Shown here piece by piece: positions 1 through 8,648 of a stretch of 64,000 nt of DNA (the stretch's first letter is position 1; each line of letters opens with the position of its first letter). Origin of the DNA: Legionella bononiensis. GTDB lineage: Bacteria > Pseudomonadota > Gammaproteobacteria > Legionellales > Legionellaceae. The stretch covers positions 124,001 to 188,000 of the forward strand of contig NZ_JADOBG010000001.1 in the NCBI RefSeq assembly GCF_016786215.1, read 5' to 3'. The notes below the pieces were generated by a model. That model was given only the letters and a program-made list of their open reading frames with translations, had not been told where the DNA came from and made no database searches. The translations under genes and the position numbers were made by a program.

Positions 1-593
1 CCTTGTGACACCAAAATTAACGAAAAAATAAATGCCAGAGGCAAGAGGATATAGAGTATTCCACGAAGTGTATCTACCCAGAAATTGCCGAGATCAGTAC
101 GTTCATGATTCACAATTCCGCGTGTTAAAGCGACGAGTAATGACATCCCCGTCGCTGCAGAGAGGAAATTTTGCGAAGTAAAGGCAAACATTTGGGTCAA
201 ATAGCTCATGGTTGAGTCGCTATTATAAGATTGCCAATCAGTATTTGTAGCAAAACTTACTGCTGTATTAAAGGCTAAGTGAGGTGAGGGGGGTGGATAA
301 TTTTGTGGATTTAACGGAAGATACACTTGAAGTCTCTGTACAAGGTAGACGGTCAATAGACCAAGTAAATTAAAAAGAAGCATTGCTGATAAATAGCGTT
401 TCCAATCCATAGCCTGATTTGGATTAATGCCGCAAAGCCTGAATATAAATCGTTCAACAGGGCCGCCAATACGATTGAGTTTAGTGAACTTCCCTTGATA
501 AACCATAGCCATATACCAGCCTAAAGGCTTAACCAATAATAGAAGCACAACAAGATAGAGAGTAATTTGTGCAATACTCATTTCAGAAATCAT
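1..593 (-). CDS. kdpA: KdpA, potassium-binding subunit of the Kdp ATPase (5' part only)
   Basis: This is the N-terminal 197 residues of the membrane subunit that binds and translocates K+ in the high-affinity KdpFABC pump; the gene runs off the left edge. It starts MISEMSIAQITLYL with a first membrane helix, then shows KdpA signatures: the GGPVERF-like loop, FNLLGLL, and the FNTAVSFATNTDWQSY segment of the first selectivity-filter repeat. The start codon lies 24 nt downstream of kdpF, as expected in a kdpFABC operon reading leftward. Family assignment is secure. Confidence 0.95.
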   Translation of the reverse strand, partial: MISEMSIAQITLYLVVLLLLVKPLGWYMAMVYQGKFTKLNRIGGPVERFIFRLCGINPNQAMDWKRYLSAMLLFNLLGLLTVYLVQRLQVYLPLNPQNYPPPSPHLAFNTAVSFATNTDWQSYNSDSTMSYLTQMFAFTSQNFLSAATGMSLLVALTRGIVNHERTDLGNFWVDTLRGILYILLPLAFIFSLILVSQ

Positions 594-616
594 AGAATCT
601 ATTCCCTGTATGAAGG

Positions 617-715
617 CTAAAAAAATTCGGGTTTAAATAAAACAATGAATAGATAGATAAGTAATCCTAAAGTAATTAGCCCACTGATCCAATAAATATC
701 CATCACTTGCTCCAT
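617..715 (-). CDS. kdpF: KdpF, small accessory subunit of Kdp pump
   Basis: A 32-residue single-helix protein that begins MEQVMDIYWIS and ends IVLFKPEFF. KdpF peptides of about 30 residues sit just before KdpA, stabilise the KdpABC complex in the inner membrane, and often end in a Lys-Pro-Glu tail as here. It is immediately upstream of kdpA on the same strand, and its start overlaps the 3' end of another small ORF. Function is inferred from size, sequence and position. Confidence 0.88.
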   Translation of the reverse strand: MEQVMDIYWISGLITLGLLIYLFIVLFKPEFF

Positions 716-801
716 GATAATGAATCATAAAATCTGATTACACCCTTGCAAAGATAAAAAAACAGTACTGTAGATAAAATAAATAATATATCTGCCATCA
801 T
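703..801 (-). CDS. Small single-helix membrane protein upstream of kdpF
   Basis: A 32-residue ORF with start MMADILFILS and one hydrophobic helix followed by a basic tail (CKGVIRFYDSLSWSK). It overlaps the start of kdpF by 13 nt, which suggests translational coupling and makes it likely to be the first gene of the kdp operon. Similar tiny ORFs before kdpF are familiar to me from other bacteria, but I know no function. It could be a leader peptide or a further small subunit. Confidence 0.6.
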   Translation of the reverse strand: MMADILFILSTVLFFYLCKGVIRFYDSLSWSK

Positions 802-1268
802 GTTCTCAATAAGTTAAGAAAATAATACACCATAATTTGGTTATTAGAGCGAGTTGTCAATTAATTCCCAACGCTCCTCGATTTATTCCTGATAGCTCCT
901 CTTTTTTTATGCGTCATCCTCGCGAAAGTGGGGATTCATCCTAAAACTTAGCACAATGCCACCTTTTTGCATGGATCCCCGCTTTCGCGAGGATTACGTA
1001 TAAAAACTGAGGAACTCCCCGGACTTGTTCGCGCGATCCTGAGATCCAGTCTTAACTTATAATTTAGCAGATTAGTGCTTGGAATATCAGGGGTTGTTGA
1101 TATTTGATTGATAATTGCAGTATTTATGCCACATTTTGAATGTAAAAAGGTTAGCTCGTTTGCTACTTGTAACCTGTTATAAGGTTATGAAAAACCTACA
1201 TCCCTAGGGACGTAGGCGGATTAGAATCAAGAAATAAAATAAAGATTGGATCCTTCTATATTGAGTTT
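802..1268. other. Gene-free region upstream of kdp
   Basis: I see no convincing coding sequence here. It must hold the leftward kdp promoter near 810-900, although no clear KdpE box could be identified, and it contains the palindromic repeat at 912-997. Confidence 0.4.
912..997. repeat. REP/MITE-like palindrome
   Basis: The left arm begins CGTCATCCTCGCGAAAG and continues TGGGGA. The right arm begins TCCCCGCTTTCGCGAGG and continues ATTACG. The arms are nearly perfect inverted repeats of about 23 nt around a 40-nt centre. It has the look of a dispersed extragenic palindrome and may also act as a bidirectional terminator. Confidence 0.65.
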
Positions 1269-1637
1269 TTATGATGACTCGAGGGAGACAACGCGCAGTC
1301 GATTCCCATCAGGATCCAGAGCTAAAAAAGTATAACCATAAGTCAGGAGCGTTGGGTGTTGAGCAATGTTAATTCCTTTCATTTGCCATTCTGCAAATAA
1401 TTCATCAACCTTCCTGTGATTATCGACTGTGAAGGCCAATTCACCACTACCTCTATTATCTGTAGTTGGGATAACCGTGTGTATCGCCTTTAAACCTAAA
1501 CTCATACCATTGGATAAAGTGAATGAATGGAATCCAGGTGAGGCTTCTATCGGCTTTATTTTCAGTAAATCCTGATAAAATGTGCTGCTTATCGCAGGAT
1601 TATCAACATAAAGTACAATGGCGTTTGGTTCGAACAT
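1269..1637 (-). CDS. VOC-family (glyoxalase/dioxygenase fold) protein
   Basis: A 122-residue single-domain vicinal-oxygen-chelate protein. It has the typical opening (NAIVLYVDNPAISSTFYQDL), a central GELAFTVDN strand, and the FLALDPDGNRLRVVSL ending that gives this fold its DPDGN turn. Usual metal ligands are poorly kept at the N-terminus, so it may be a PhnB-like or antibiotic-binding member and not a true glyoxalase. It stands alone, with no operon partner. The substrate is unknown. Confidence 0.8.
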   Translation of the reverse strand: MFEPNAIVLYVDNPAISSTFYQDLLKIKPIEASPGFHSFTLSNGMSLGLKAIHTVIPTTDNRGSGELAFTVDNHRKVDELFAEWQMKGINIAQHPTLLTYGYTFLALDPDGNRLRVVSLESS

Positions 1638-1800
1638 AGTAGTGTCCTCTTTAATTTATTCAGGATTACAAAAACATGCTCTTAACGAAGAGATTGGGCG
1701 TTTTTCTTAAGTCCTGATAGTGTTGTTATGATCGAACCCAGTGTACTACTCGATGCTGACAGTTTTTGTCAGTAGAGAATGCGTTCAACGGTCCCGGTAA

Positions 1801-2010
1801 GCGGGCACCGATTAAAAAGGTACTATGCTGCGCATAGGCCTCCCGGATTTCGCTGTGCTTCATCCGGGCTACATTTGATATCTGTATTTAATGTAGCCCG
1901 GATGAAGTGCGAAGCGCGTAATCCGGGAAGTCCCGCGAAGCGGGCACCGATTAAAAAGGTACCATGCTGCGCGTAGGCCTCCCGGATTTCGCTGTGCTTC
2001 ATCCGGGCTT
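1801..2010. repeat. Cluster of REP-like elements
   Basis: A 70-nt unit occurs twice as direct repeats at 1801-1870 and 1940-2010 with few changes. Each contains CCCGGATTTCGCTGTGCTTC and then ATCCGGGCT. An inverted copy lies between them at about 1894-1927 (TAGCCCGGATGAAG...AATCCGGG). Motifs of this kind are widespread extragenic palindromes. The open reading frames that cross it on both strands are treated as by-products of the repeat. Confidence 0.75.
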
Positions 2011-2080
2011 TTGATTTGACGGCCATGGGTCGGGGTGACCCAACGGTACTTTGACCGATAAGATAAATGACTTAGATTAT

Positions 2081-3082
2081 TTATACGGTGACTACAATTT
2101 TTCCGATTTGTTCATTGGATTCCATATAATGGTGAGCGTCAACGATATCTTCCAGGGCAAATGTTTTGGCTATATTGGGTTTAAACGTGCCATTTTTTAA
2201 ATGGTTGAATATGTATTGTTCTGCTTCTTTGCGCAGCTCAGGTACTGATGACAGTTCAAATAATGTGTAACCACGGATGGATATGCCCTTGGCTAAAGCA
2301 GTAAAAAGTGGATAGGGCATGGGTTCATTTGATAAATTACCATAAACAAAGATGATTCCTTTGGGTGCAGCTGCTTCTGCAAGAACTTCTATACCTTTTC
2401 CCGCCACCGGATCAAAAATAATTCGAGCACCTTTACCCGAGGTGATCTCGCGTACACGAGCGGGTAAATCCTCATCATTAGTTACAATGACATGGTCTGC
2501 TCCAAGTTTTAATAACTCGGCTTTTTTCTTTTGAGTTCGAGTGGTCGCAATACTGATGGCTCCTTGAGCTCGTGCAATCTCAATCGCTGCTATTCCGACA
2601 CTACTACTGGCTGCGGTGATTAAAACATAATCGCCTTTGGTGATCTTGCCATAATGAATTAAAGCGCCATAAGCAGTCATGTATTGCATCCAGATTGAGG
2701 TTGACTCAGCAAAGGATAGGTGTTCTGGATATTCTGCAAGGGCGTACGCGGGTAAAATGGCCACTTCCCCATAGACACCGTATTGACCTAAATCAAAGCA
2801 AGGGACAGAACTGAATTTTTTACCAATTAATCCTTTATCAACTCCTGGGCCTACTGCTTCAACAACACCGGAGGCTTCATAACCAATTTTGGATGGAAAC
2901 TGCGGATTTACAAGATACTGTCCAAGGCGAAACATCACTTCAGCCCGATTTAAACCGATTGCATGTACACGTAATCGTACTTCTCCAGCTTCGGGTTCAG
3001 GTAATGACATTTCCTCCAATTTTAATACTTCAGGACCGCCAGTTTTATGAAATCGAACGATCTTGGTAGTGGTAATAGACAT
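2081..3082 (-). CDS. Medium-chain dehydrogenase/quinone oxidoreductase family protein
   Basis: A 333-residue cytosolic NAD(P)H-dependent oxidoreductase of the MDR superfamily. The N-terminal GroES-like domain has GYEASGVVEAVG near residue 67. The nucleotide-binding domain follows, with LITAASSSVGIAAIEIARAQ near residues 155-175 and the later YGNLSNEPMPYP segment. Cysteine ligands for a catalytic zinc are not seen at the usual places, which favours a quinone oxidoreductase over a zinc alcohol dehydrogenase. It stands alone. The true substrate cannot be told from sequence. Confidence 0.85.
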   Translation of the reverse strand: MSITTTKIVRFHKTGGPEVLKLEEMSLPEPEAGEVRLRVHAIGLNRAEVMFRLGQYLVNPQFPSKIGYEASGVVEAVGPGVDKGLIGKKFSSVPCFDLGQYGVYGEVAILPAYALAEYPEHLSFAESTSIWMQYMTAYGALIHYGKITKGDYVLITAASSSVGIAAIEIARAQGAISIATTRTQKKKAELLKLGADHVIVTNDEDLPARVREITSGKGARIIFDPVAGKGIEVLAEAAAPKGIIFVYGNLSNEPMPYPLFTALAKGISIRGYTLFELSSVPELRKEAEQYIFNHLKNGTFKPNIAKTFALEDIVDAHHYMESNEQIGKIVVTV

Positions 3083-3319
3083 AGTATTTCCTTATGAAGA
3101 GAATAAAAAATGATGCAAAGTGAGTGGTAGCCGCATCGAGGTGGGTATTCTAAGCGCTGACACATCATTAAGTAAACAGGAAATATAGGGAGTACTCGTT
3201 TTAAGATGTTGACTATTATGGAACAATGTCAGGATGTCTTCTAAGCGTTTAACTATTCACCAATAATTGATTTATTTTGCTACACTTAGTTTATAATTTT
3301 TATCTTTAAGATAAATACC

Positions 3320-4360
3320 ATGCAAAATATTCCGTTTGAAATTGCAGGTCAAATAATAAAACCGGGAACCAGGGCTTGTGTGACCTTGCCTTCAGCAAGT
3401 CTTTATACGCAGAGCAACATGGATATCCCAGTTCATGTGTTTCATGGGAAAAAAGCCGGACCCAAAGTGTTTATCATCGGAACAATTCATGGCGATGAAC
3501 TGAATAGTATTGAGATCATTAGGCGAGTTCATCATCATTCTTTATTGAAGCATCTACACGGTACGTTAATTACAATCCCTGTGGCTAATATTTTTGGATT
3601 TGTATTGCAATCTCGCTATCTGCCAGACAGAAGGGATTTAAATCGAGCGTTTCCAGGTTCCAAATCGGGATCTCTTGCTGCAAGGTTGGCTGATATCCTG
3701 ATCAATGAAGTGGTTGTCAAATGCAATTATGGGATTGACTTGCATACTGGCGCAATTGGTCGTATTAACATGCCACAATTGCGCGTCAATCTGGAAACAC
3801 CCGGTGCCAGGGATCTGGCTTTAGCGTTTGATACACCAGTAATTCTCAATGCGAAAATACGTGACGGTTCACTTAGGGAGGCTGCAAGTGAGTTAGGTAT
3901 TCCGCTCCTGGTTTATGAAGGTGGAGAGGCATTAAGGTTTAATGAATTATGCATTCGGATGGGGGTGCGCGGAATACTTAAAGTGTTAACCTTACTGGGT
4001 ATGATTGCCAAGCCTAAAACCAGCAAACGGAAGAAATATGAACCTGTAATTACTGAAACCAGCAGTTGGACGCGCGCGCCAGGAAGCGGATTAGTGCAAC
4101 CCATTGTTGATCTTGCTCAAGCGGTGAAAAAAGATGACCCACTTGGGTATATTCATGATCCTTTTTTAATGAATAAGACCATTACTGTAAAAGCACCATT
4201 TAATGGAATTGTTATAGGTAAAACTAATTTGCCATTGGTTAATGAAGGCGATGCAATGTATCACATTGCCAGTTTTGAAGAAATTGAAAAAGTATCGGCG
4301 TTTATTGAAGATCTGCAGAATCAGGTGGATGAAGAAATAAATCCTTTGAACGATAATTAA
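3320..4360 (+). CDS. Succinylglutamate desuccinylase/aspartoacylase-family metallohydrolase
   Basis: A 346-residue zinc carboxypeptidase-fold hydrolase of the AstE/AspA family. Metal-binding residues are visible: His57 and Glu60 in GTIHGDELNS and His142 in GIDLHTGAIGR; a Glu in VYEGGEALRF fits the catalytic position. The C-terminal 100 residues form the beta-barrel domain common to the family (SGLVQPIVDLAQAVKKDD). Members remove acyl groups from amino acids or related compounds. With no pathway gene nearby, the substrate is unknown. The ATG at 3320 is the first start in frame. Confidence 0.87.
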   Translation: MQNIPFEIAGQIIKPGTRACVTLPSASLYTQSNMDIPVHVFHGKKAGPKVFIIGTIHGDELNSIEIIRRVHHHSLLKHLHGTLITIPVANIFGFVLQSRYLPDRRDLNRAFPGSKSGSLAARLADILINEVVVKCNYGIDLHTGAIGRINMPQLRVNLETPGARDLALAFDTPVILNAKIRDGSLREAASELGIPLLVYEGGEALRFNELCIRMGVRGILKVLTLLGMIAKPKTSKRKKYEPVITETSSWTRAPGSGLVQPIVDLAQAVKKDDPLGYIHDPFLMNKTITVKAPFNGIVIGKTNLPLVNEGDAMYHIASFEEIEKVSAFIEDLQNQVDEEINPLNDN

Positions 4361-4473
4361 GTGACATAAACCCCAATTTTTATACGGGATTTAAGTGGCT
4401 GCAACCACTAAAATGCGGCATTTGGATTAAAAGCCGCAACAGCGGTTACAGGATTATGGTTTTATACTCTGTT

Positions 4474-5499
4474 CTAGCTGCCTCCAAAACAGGCATTGAG
4501 GGTTACCGCATTGCTTGCAGGAAGCCAGTGACCGTAGTTTTCTCCATGCCACAGACGAGTTTCTTCAAGTTTTGATTCAACAATTTGTTGTGTAATGCCT
4601 ATGCGTTCAATCCATTCGCCACAGCGCTTTTTAATCTGTCTGCGAATTTGGCCTCGCATAAACGAGTAACGACAGGGGTTATACGCTTCATTCAGATTAT
4701 CCGAGATATAAGGTTTCAACAGGTTCTCCCTGGTGACGTGTTTGGAAAACTCCCATTGATTGTTGTTGAAAACCAGTATTGGGGGAAGTGTTTTACTTCC
4801 AATTTTAACAGGATGACCAATATTCATGTAAAATTTCCAACCCGCGTAATTTGCCGCTAAATCACCATTGGAATAAACGCCATTAATCAAGGTGCCTAAA
4901 TAGGTTTGCTCCAGGAATTGACCATAGGTTACGATAGCAGCATGGGCTTTTTTAGCCGATTTCCAGTGATTCAGATAGAACATATAAATTTTATAGTAGG
5001 TATGCCCCATCATGAAAAAATGCCCCAACTTGTCAGTACCAAAATAATAGTCGTACATATTGATTGTTGGTGCCAGGCCAATAATAAATAAGGGCGATTG
5101 CGAGAAAACGAGCCAGTAAACCGTTTTCCAAGGTCTGAATTCTTTATATTGCATGGGTTTGATGTCCACTGGTAATTGACTCCAACGCATCCAGCGTGGA
5201 AAACCGGGACCTGTTTTGTCATAAATTAAATCAACGAGATAGGAATCCTTACGGCGCGATGCCAATTTTGCAGCAGCAAGCCGACTGTTCTTGGCTCTTG
5301 GCAGCAACATTCGAATTTCCGAATTGGTTTGAGTTACTATCTGTTCGAGAACTTCATACAGTCTGCTGCTTGCCGCTGGTCCGATGTCTTGCAGTTCGCC
5401 AGGGGGAAGGGTGAATTGATCTGTTTCTTCTGCCTGAGCTGCCTGTATAAAGCAAATGCTCAATAATATACTGAGATAGAACATCCTTTTAAAAATCAT
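4474..5499 (-). CDS. Exported protein of unknown function
   Basis: A 341-residue protein with a clear signal peptide (MIFKRMFYLSILLSICFIQAAQA, given here only as residues 1-23; cleavage after AQA). A central hydrophobic section contains TDKLGHFFMMGHTYY, similar in style to the DKxxH motif of membrane-associated DUF2279/VanZ-like proteins. Two cysteines near residues 277 and 293 and a terminal CFGG could form disulfides. No enzyme family is recognised. It is likely periplasmic or membrane-associated. Confidence 0.7.
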   Translation of the reverse strand: MIFKRMFYLSILLSICFIQAAQAEETDQFTLPPGELQDIGPAASSRLYEVLEQIVTQTNSEIRMLLPRAKNSRLAAAKLASRRKDSYLVDLIYDKTGPGFPRWMRWSQLPVDIKPMQYKEFRPWKTVYWLVFSQSPLFIIGLAPTINMYDYYFGTDKLGHFFMMGHTYYKIYMFYLNHWKSAKKAHAAIVTYGQFLEQTYLGTLINGVYSNGDLAANYAGWKFYMNIGHPVKIGSKTLPPILVFNNNQWEFSKHVTRENLLKPYISDNLNEAYNPCRYSFMRGQIRRQIKKRCGEWIERIGITQQIVESKLEETRLWHGENYGHWLPASNAVTLNACFGGS

Positions 5500-5697
5500 A
5501 ATTCCTTTGCCTGCTTTGAGTCAGTTATGACATTAGAATACAAATTCTGTCGTACTGTCTAGATAAATTATTAAAGGTCTGTCAAGCCAGTTTTTATTAA
5601 TGAAAGTCTTTGAGCTGAATATCCTGAGAATAAATGATTATTGACAATTAACAGGTCCTGAAACATGATTAACCTGGTGCCTTTTCTCTGTATGCCT

Positions 5698-5717
5698 TTA
5701 CTGAAACGATTCAGTAA
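5698..5717. promoter_or_regulatory. Small palindrome upstream of 5801 gene
   Basis: TTACTGAA-acga-TTCAGTAA is a perfect 8-bp inverted repeat about 85 nt upstream of the secreted-protein gene at 5801. It could be an operator or a chance palindrome. The rest of 5500-5800 shows nothing clear. Confidence 0.3.
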
Positions 5718-5800
5718 GATGATTTCATTCATGAAGTCATGACTAGCAGATCTTTAGGTCTTATCAGTCTATAAATAAACAACCGAAAGAGGGAATTTCG

Positions 5801-6238
5801 ATGAAAAAATCCAGTCTGGTATATTCTATATTATTACTGTCTACCATTACGTTTTCTCCTGTTATCCATGCAGGCCCAGTAGGACTAGTAGTGGATATTT
5901 ATTGCCCAGCTACTCAGGGAAATCCAAATGTCATCACCCATTTTGGAGATTATATTGCTGGTTATGGAGTGGAAAATATTCTGTCACAAAATAATCCAAT
6001 TTATTTTAAGTCCATCTCACTTGCTCATGAGGTTCCATCTCAGCTAGTGAACTACTACAATGAATCAGCCAGTTACAACAGCACAACAGGGCAAGTCACC
6101 TGCAACTATGCAAGTAATAATCCGGTAGAGCCACGGTTTGGTGTAGCGTATAATCTGACAAACGGTAAGGGTGGCGCTGTTCAATGGCAATCCAACAATT
6201 CGATCAATATCATTTTTCCTGTTGGTATAAAAGGCTAA
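5801..6238 (+). CDS. Secreted protein of unknown function
   Basis: A 145-residue protein with a strong signal peptide (residues 1-24, ending VIHAG) and a good ribosome site (AAAGAGGG) before the ATG. The mature part has two cysteines (in DIYCPATQG and QVTCNYASN) likely to form a disulfide, and is rich in Asn, Tyr and Gly, like small extracellular beta proteins. No family is recognised. It is monocistronic. Confidence 0.75.
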   Translation: MKKSSLVYSILLLSTITFSPVIHAGPVGLVVDIYCPATQGNPNVITHFGDYIAGYGVENILSQNNPIYFKSISLAHEVPSQLVNYYNESASYNSTTGQVTCNYASNNPVEPRFGVAYNLTNGKGGAVQWQSNNSINIIFPVGIKG

Positions 6239-6412
6239 TCAGTAGTTCAAATTCTTAAGAATAACTCGTGTTCAATCTGTCTCGATATTTTTTTGCGAGG
6301 CAGGTTGAGTCTTGCTCCCCTCAATCAATTGTAAAAGTAATGTACTGATTTTCAGGCGACGTTGGGAGATTCTCATTTATTTCCTCAACAACATGAGGTA
6401 CTGGGAAAATTA

Positions 6413-6724
6413 ATGAACTCTCTTAATAAGCCTGATACCAATGAAGCGTTACTGAGTTTTCCAGAGCAGTTTAAACAGGGGGAGAGTATTCTCAAACAGG
6501 CACCTAATGGGGATTCATTTATCGAATCGATACGTTCAGTATTGGCAAAAGCACCAATAATCGGTGTTCTGTTTAAAAGTGACGGTGAATTAAAAGCAGA
6601 TAAAATAGATCATTGTGTTGTAACCATGTTTAAACATCAGTTGGTTGAACTCAAGAGTGGCAATGATAACACGATTGCTTCTGAAGATACTGAGGTGTAC
6701 CAGAGTACACCAAAAGCCACATAA
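6413..6724 (+). CDS. Hypothetical cytosolic protein
   Basis: A 103-residue hydrophilic protein starting MNSLNKPDTN. The frame is open upstream to a TTG at 6362, so a start 17 codons earlier is possible. It has a helical middle (FIESIRSVLAKAPIIGVLF) and a polar tail. No domain is recognised, and the only support is the open frame and its codon use. Confidence 0.5.
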   Translation: MNSLNKPDTNEALLSFPEQFKQGESILKQAPNGDSFIESIRSVLAKAPIIGVLFKSDGELKADKIDHCVVTMFKHQLVELKSGNDNTIASEDTEVYQSTPKAT

Positions 6725-6897
6725 ATTGTATGACCAGTTTTGCGGTGAATAATAGAGTCGATTTATAATCTGAATTTGATTCATGTTCAATAACAGAGTG
6801 AAAACCTGTTTTTTTATTTTTTGTCAGAAAAGCTATTAATCAGTGATAGGGTTGAGGCAGGATAATCCTTGTTTTAATTGTACAGGAGACGAATACG

Positions 6898-7788
6898 TTG
6901 AAGGATGTTTTATTTGAAAAAGATTTAAGTCGCAGAGATATCATTTCCTCTGTGGGTTTTGGTGGTTTCGCGAAACGTGATGGATTTTTTTCAGAGTTGA
7001 GAATAAAAAATGACGATTGTTCACTCCCTTCCCCTGAAGGTTCTATTAAATTTATAGCGTTTGACGTGTTCGGAACATTGGTTGATTGGCGTGGAACAAT
7101 GATTAGAGAATTTGCTGTATTGTTTGAGGAAAAAGAAATAACCAATGTGAGCTGCGAGGAGTTTATAGGTCTCTGGGTCAATGCGTATTCCGAAAACATG
7201 ACAAAAATCAGCGAAGGTACACGTCCTTTTGCAACAGTTGATGAACTCAATAAAATCGCTTTAAATAAAACTTTAGAGCACTATCAAATCCTTAATAAAT
7301 TTACCGAGCCAGAGCGTGAGCAGATGTGGATGGTTTGGCATCGACTGGAACCATGGCCGGATGTTCCTTCGGGAATCAACAAGCTGAAGGAGCGATTCAG
7401 CATTGGTGTACTTTCCAATGGAAATATTCGATTGCTGGAGGATTTATCCAAAAATGCTGGTTTTGAATGGGATATTATTTTATCTGGTGAATTAGTTCAG
7501 TGTTATAAGCCCAATCCATTAGTCTATCAAAGTGCCGCAAAAGTATTAAAATTAAAGGCCTCAGAAATTTTGCTTGTGGCTTCACATAAATATGATCTTG
7601 AAGCAGCGCGACAGTGTGGTTTCAAAACAGCCTATATATTTCGTCCTTTAGAATTCGGAACTGTTAAAGAAGAACAAATTCCTGGTGATGACGGATTCGA
7701 TTTTGTGACAGAAGGAATGGATGATTTGGCCAAACAAGTAACTGTGACGGCTCCTAAGCCAGAAGAAACCAAGTGTAGCCTGTATTAG
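6898..7788 (+). CDS. HAD-superfamily hydrolase, haloacid dehalogenase type II-like
   Basis: A 296-residue HAD hydrolase. Motif I is FIAFDVFGTLVDW (nucleophile Asp near residue 56), motif II is GVLSNGN (Ser/Asn), motif III is the Lys in QCYKPNPLVYQ, and the late acidic motif is changed to VASHKYDLEAA, with His where many members have Asp. The start is TTG after AGGAGAC. No ATG precedes motif I. The N-terminal 45 residues are extra for the family and contain SRRDIISSVGFGG, which resembles a weak Tat signal. Substrate unknown. Confidence 0.85.
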   Translation: MKDVLFEKDLSRRDIISSVGFGGFAKRDGFFSELRIKNDDCSLPSPEGSIKFIAFDVFGTLVDWRGTMIREFAVLFEEKEITNVSCEEFIGLWVNAYSENMTKISEGTRPFATVDELNKIALNKTLEHYQILNKFTEPEREQMWMVWHRLEPWPDVPSGINKLKERFSIGVLSNGNIRLLEDLSKNAGFEWDIILSGELVQCYKPNPLVYQSAAKVLKLKASEILLVASHKYDLEAARQCGFKTAYIFRPLEFGTVKEEQIPGDDGFDFVTEGMDDLAKQVTVTAPKPEETKCSLY

Positions 7789-8020
7789 ACGAAGTCGTAA
7801 TACAGGATGGATTCCATCCGAATTATTTCAGCTGTTTTCTCCATAATTCCACTCTTAAAAATAATGGATTGCACCATTCACAAATGAGGCGAATCCCCAG
7901 GATTTTATATGTCATCATGCTATTCATTTTGCAAGAAATAACATACTACCCTTGCAGCATCATTTTAAATTGCTGCACCTTTTTAGCCTCTGGAAGGAGA
8001 CGTTGTTCCCGGGCTTTGCC

Positions 8021-8110
8021 CGCTGCGTCACTGGCCTTTTACTGCCAGTGACGCAGCGATTCGCTGCATCAAACAACAGAGTTTTCAAGGGCTATCCTTG
8101 AAAACTCTGT
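8021..8110. repeat. Two long perfect hairpins in tandem
   Basis: CGCTGCGTCACTGGC (8021-8035) pairs exactly with 8044-8058 across an 8-nt loop. ACAGAGTTTTCAAGG (8076-8090) pairs exactly with 8096-8110 across GCTAT. Between them GCAGCG-att-CGCTGC (8053-8067) gives an alternative fold. Neither is followed by a T-run. They mark the left side of the ribozyme/recombinase module and may insulate or delimit it. Confidence 0.6.
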
Positions 8111-8193
8111 CACATTTTAAAAGCGATTACTCAAATGCGCATAAAATGCACTCAAATAAATGTAAAAAATCCAGCAAAAATCCCTTGATTGGA

Positions 8194-8222
8194 TTGTGAG
8201 ATATGCAGGCCTTTGCTACACT
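8194..8222 (+). promoter_or_regulatory. Promoter placing hammerhead 1 at transcript 5' end
   Basis: TTGTGA (8194-8199), a 17-nt spacer and TACACT (8217-8222) match a sigma-70 promoter, with TGC before the -10 giving an extended -10 element. The predicted start, near 8229, is within two or three bases of the 5' strand of ribozyme stem I. That spacing argues that the ribozyme is the first element of the transcript. Confidence 0.55.
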
Positions 8223-8230
8223 AACTTCAA

Positions 8231-8286
8231 TCACAACTGATGAATCCGTGAAAGCCGGATGAAACCAAGTTAACCTGGTCTTGTGA
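8231..8286 (+). ncRNA. Type I hammerhead ribozyme 1
   Basis: All conserved hammerhead parts are present in order. Stem I 5' strand UCACAA is at 8231-8236 and the core CUGAUGA at 8237-8243. Stem II is AUCCG (8244-8248) with CGGAU (8256-8260), followed by GAAA at 8261-8264. Stem III is formed by 8265-8278 (one A-C mismatch). The cleavage triplet GUC ends at 8280, and the stem I 3' strand UUGUGA is at 8281-8286. Both internal stems are closed by loops, so stem I is the open one (type I). Stems II and III differ from ribozyme 2 in sequence but still pair. Confidence 0.88.
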
Positions 8287-8289
8287 ATT

Positions 8290-8334
8290 GCTACCCTAAT
8301 TCCCTAACTTCTGTAGCGGACGCCTAGTCGGGAA
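8290..8334 (+). ncRNA. Conserved H-type pseudoknot after hammerhead 1
   Basis: GCUAC (8290-8294) pairs with GUAGC (8313-8317), and the loop sequence UUCCC (8300-8304) can pair with GGGAA (8330-8334), giving an H-type pseudoknot. The same arms and spacing recur after hammerhead 2 while the linkers differ, so the structure is probably functional. I do not recognise the class. Confidence 0.6.
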
Positions 8335-8648
8335 CCAAAATTAACCTGAATCTTCAGGACCTAAAAAAACTAATTATTTTAATAATTAGTCACTAACAAC
8401 ATGTCGTACATGTTGACCTATCCTAATCAACGCAATGCTCTGCACCTCGTTGAACCTCTTGAATGATTAATAACTTATTAATTATTTGAATAAAAAACTT
8501 TGACTATAAATTGTGACTTTTTGACCCATTACATTTATTTTTTTGTGTTGTGAATTAATACACTGAAATTTTTGATGGTTTGTATTGTGAAGCAATGGAT
8601 TAAATGACTTTGCTTTTTTTGTTTTTAAAATTTTAACTGGAGAACTCT
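8335..8648. other. Structured leader of the 8649 gene
   Basis: This is a 300-nt AT-rich untranslated leader. It holds a small hairpin CCTGAA-tc-TTCAGG (8345-8358), a 10-bp hairpin ACTAATTATT/AATAATTAGT (8369-8390), and AAATTGTGACTTTT at 8508-8521, which recurs at 8890-8903 just after the next gene. The gene has AACTGGAG before its ATG. Confidence 0.4.

Noticed and set aside
1779-2026. Open frames on both strands over the REP cluster
   Set aside because: They are made by palindromic repeat sequence, have no ribosome site, and mirror each other.
7869-8051. 60-codon frame after the HAD hydrolase gene
   Set aside because: It runs into the perfect hairpin at 8021-8058, has no ribosome site and no protein-like pattern.
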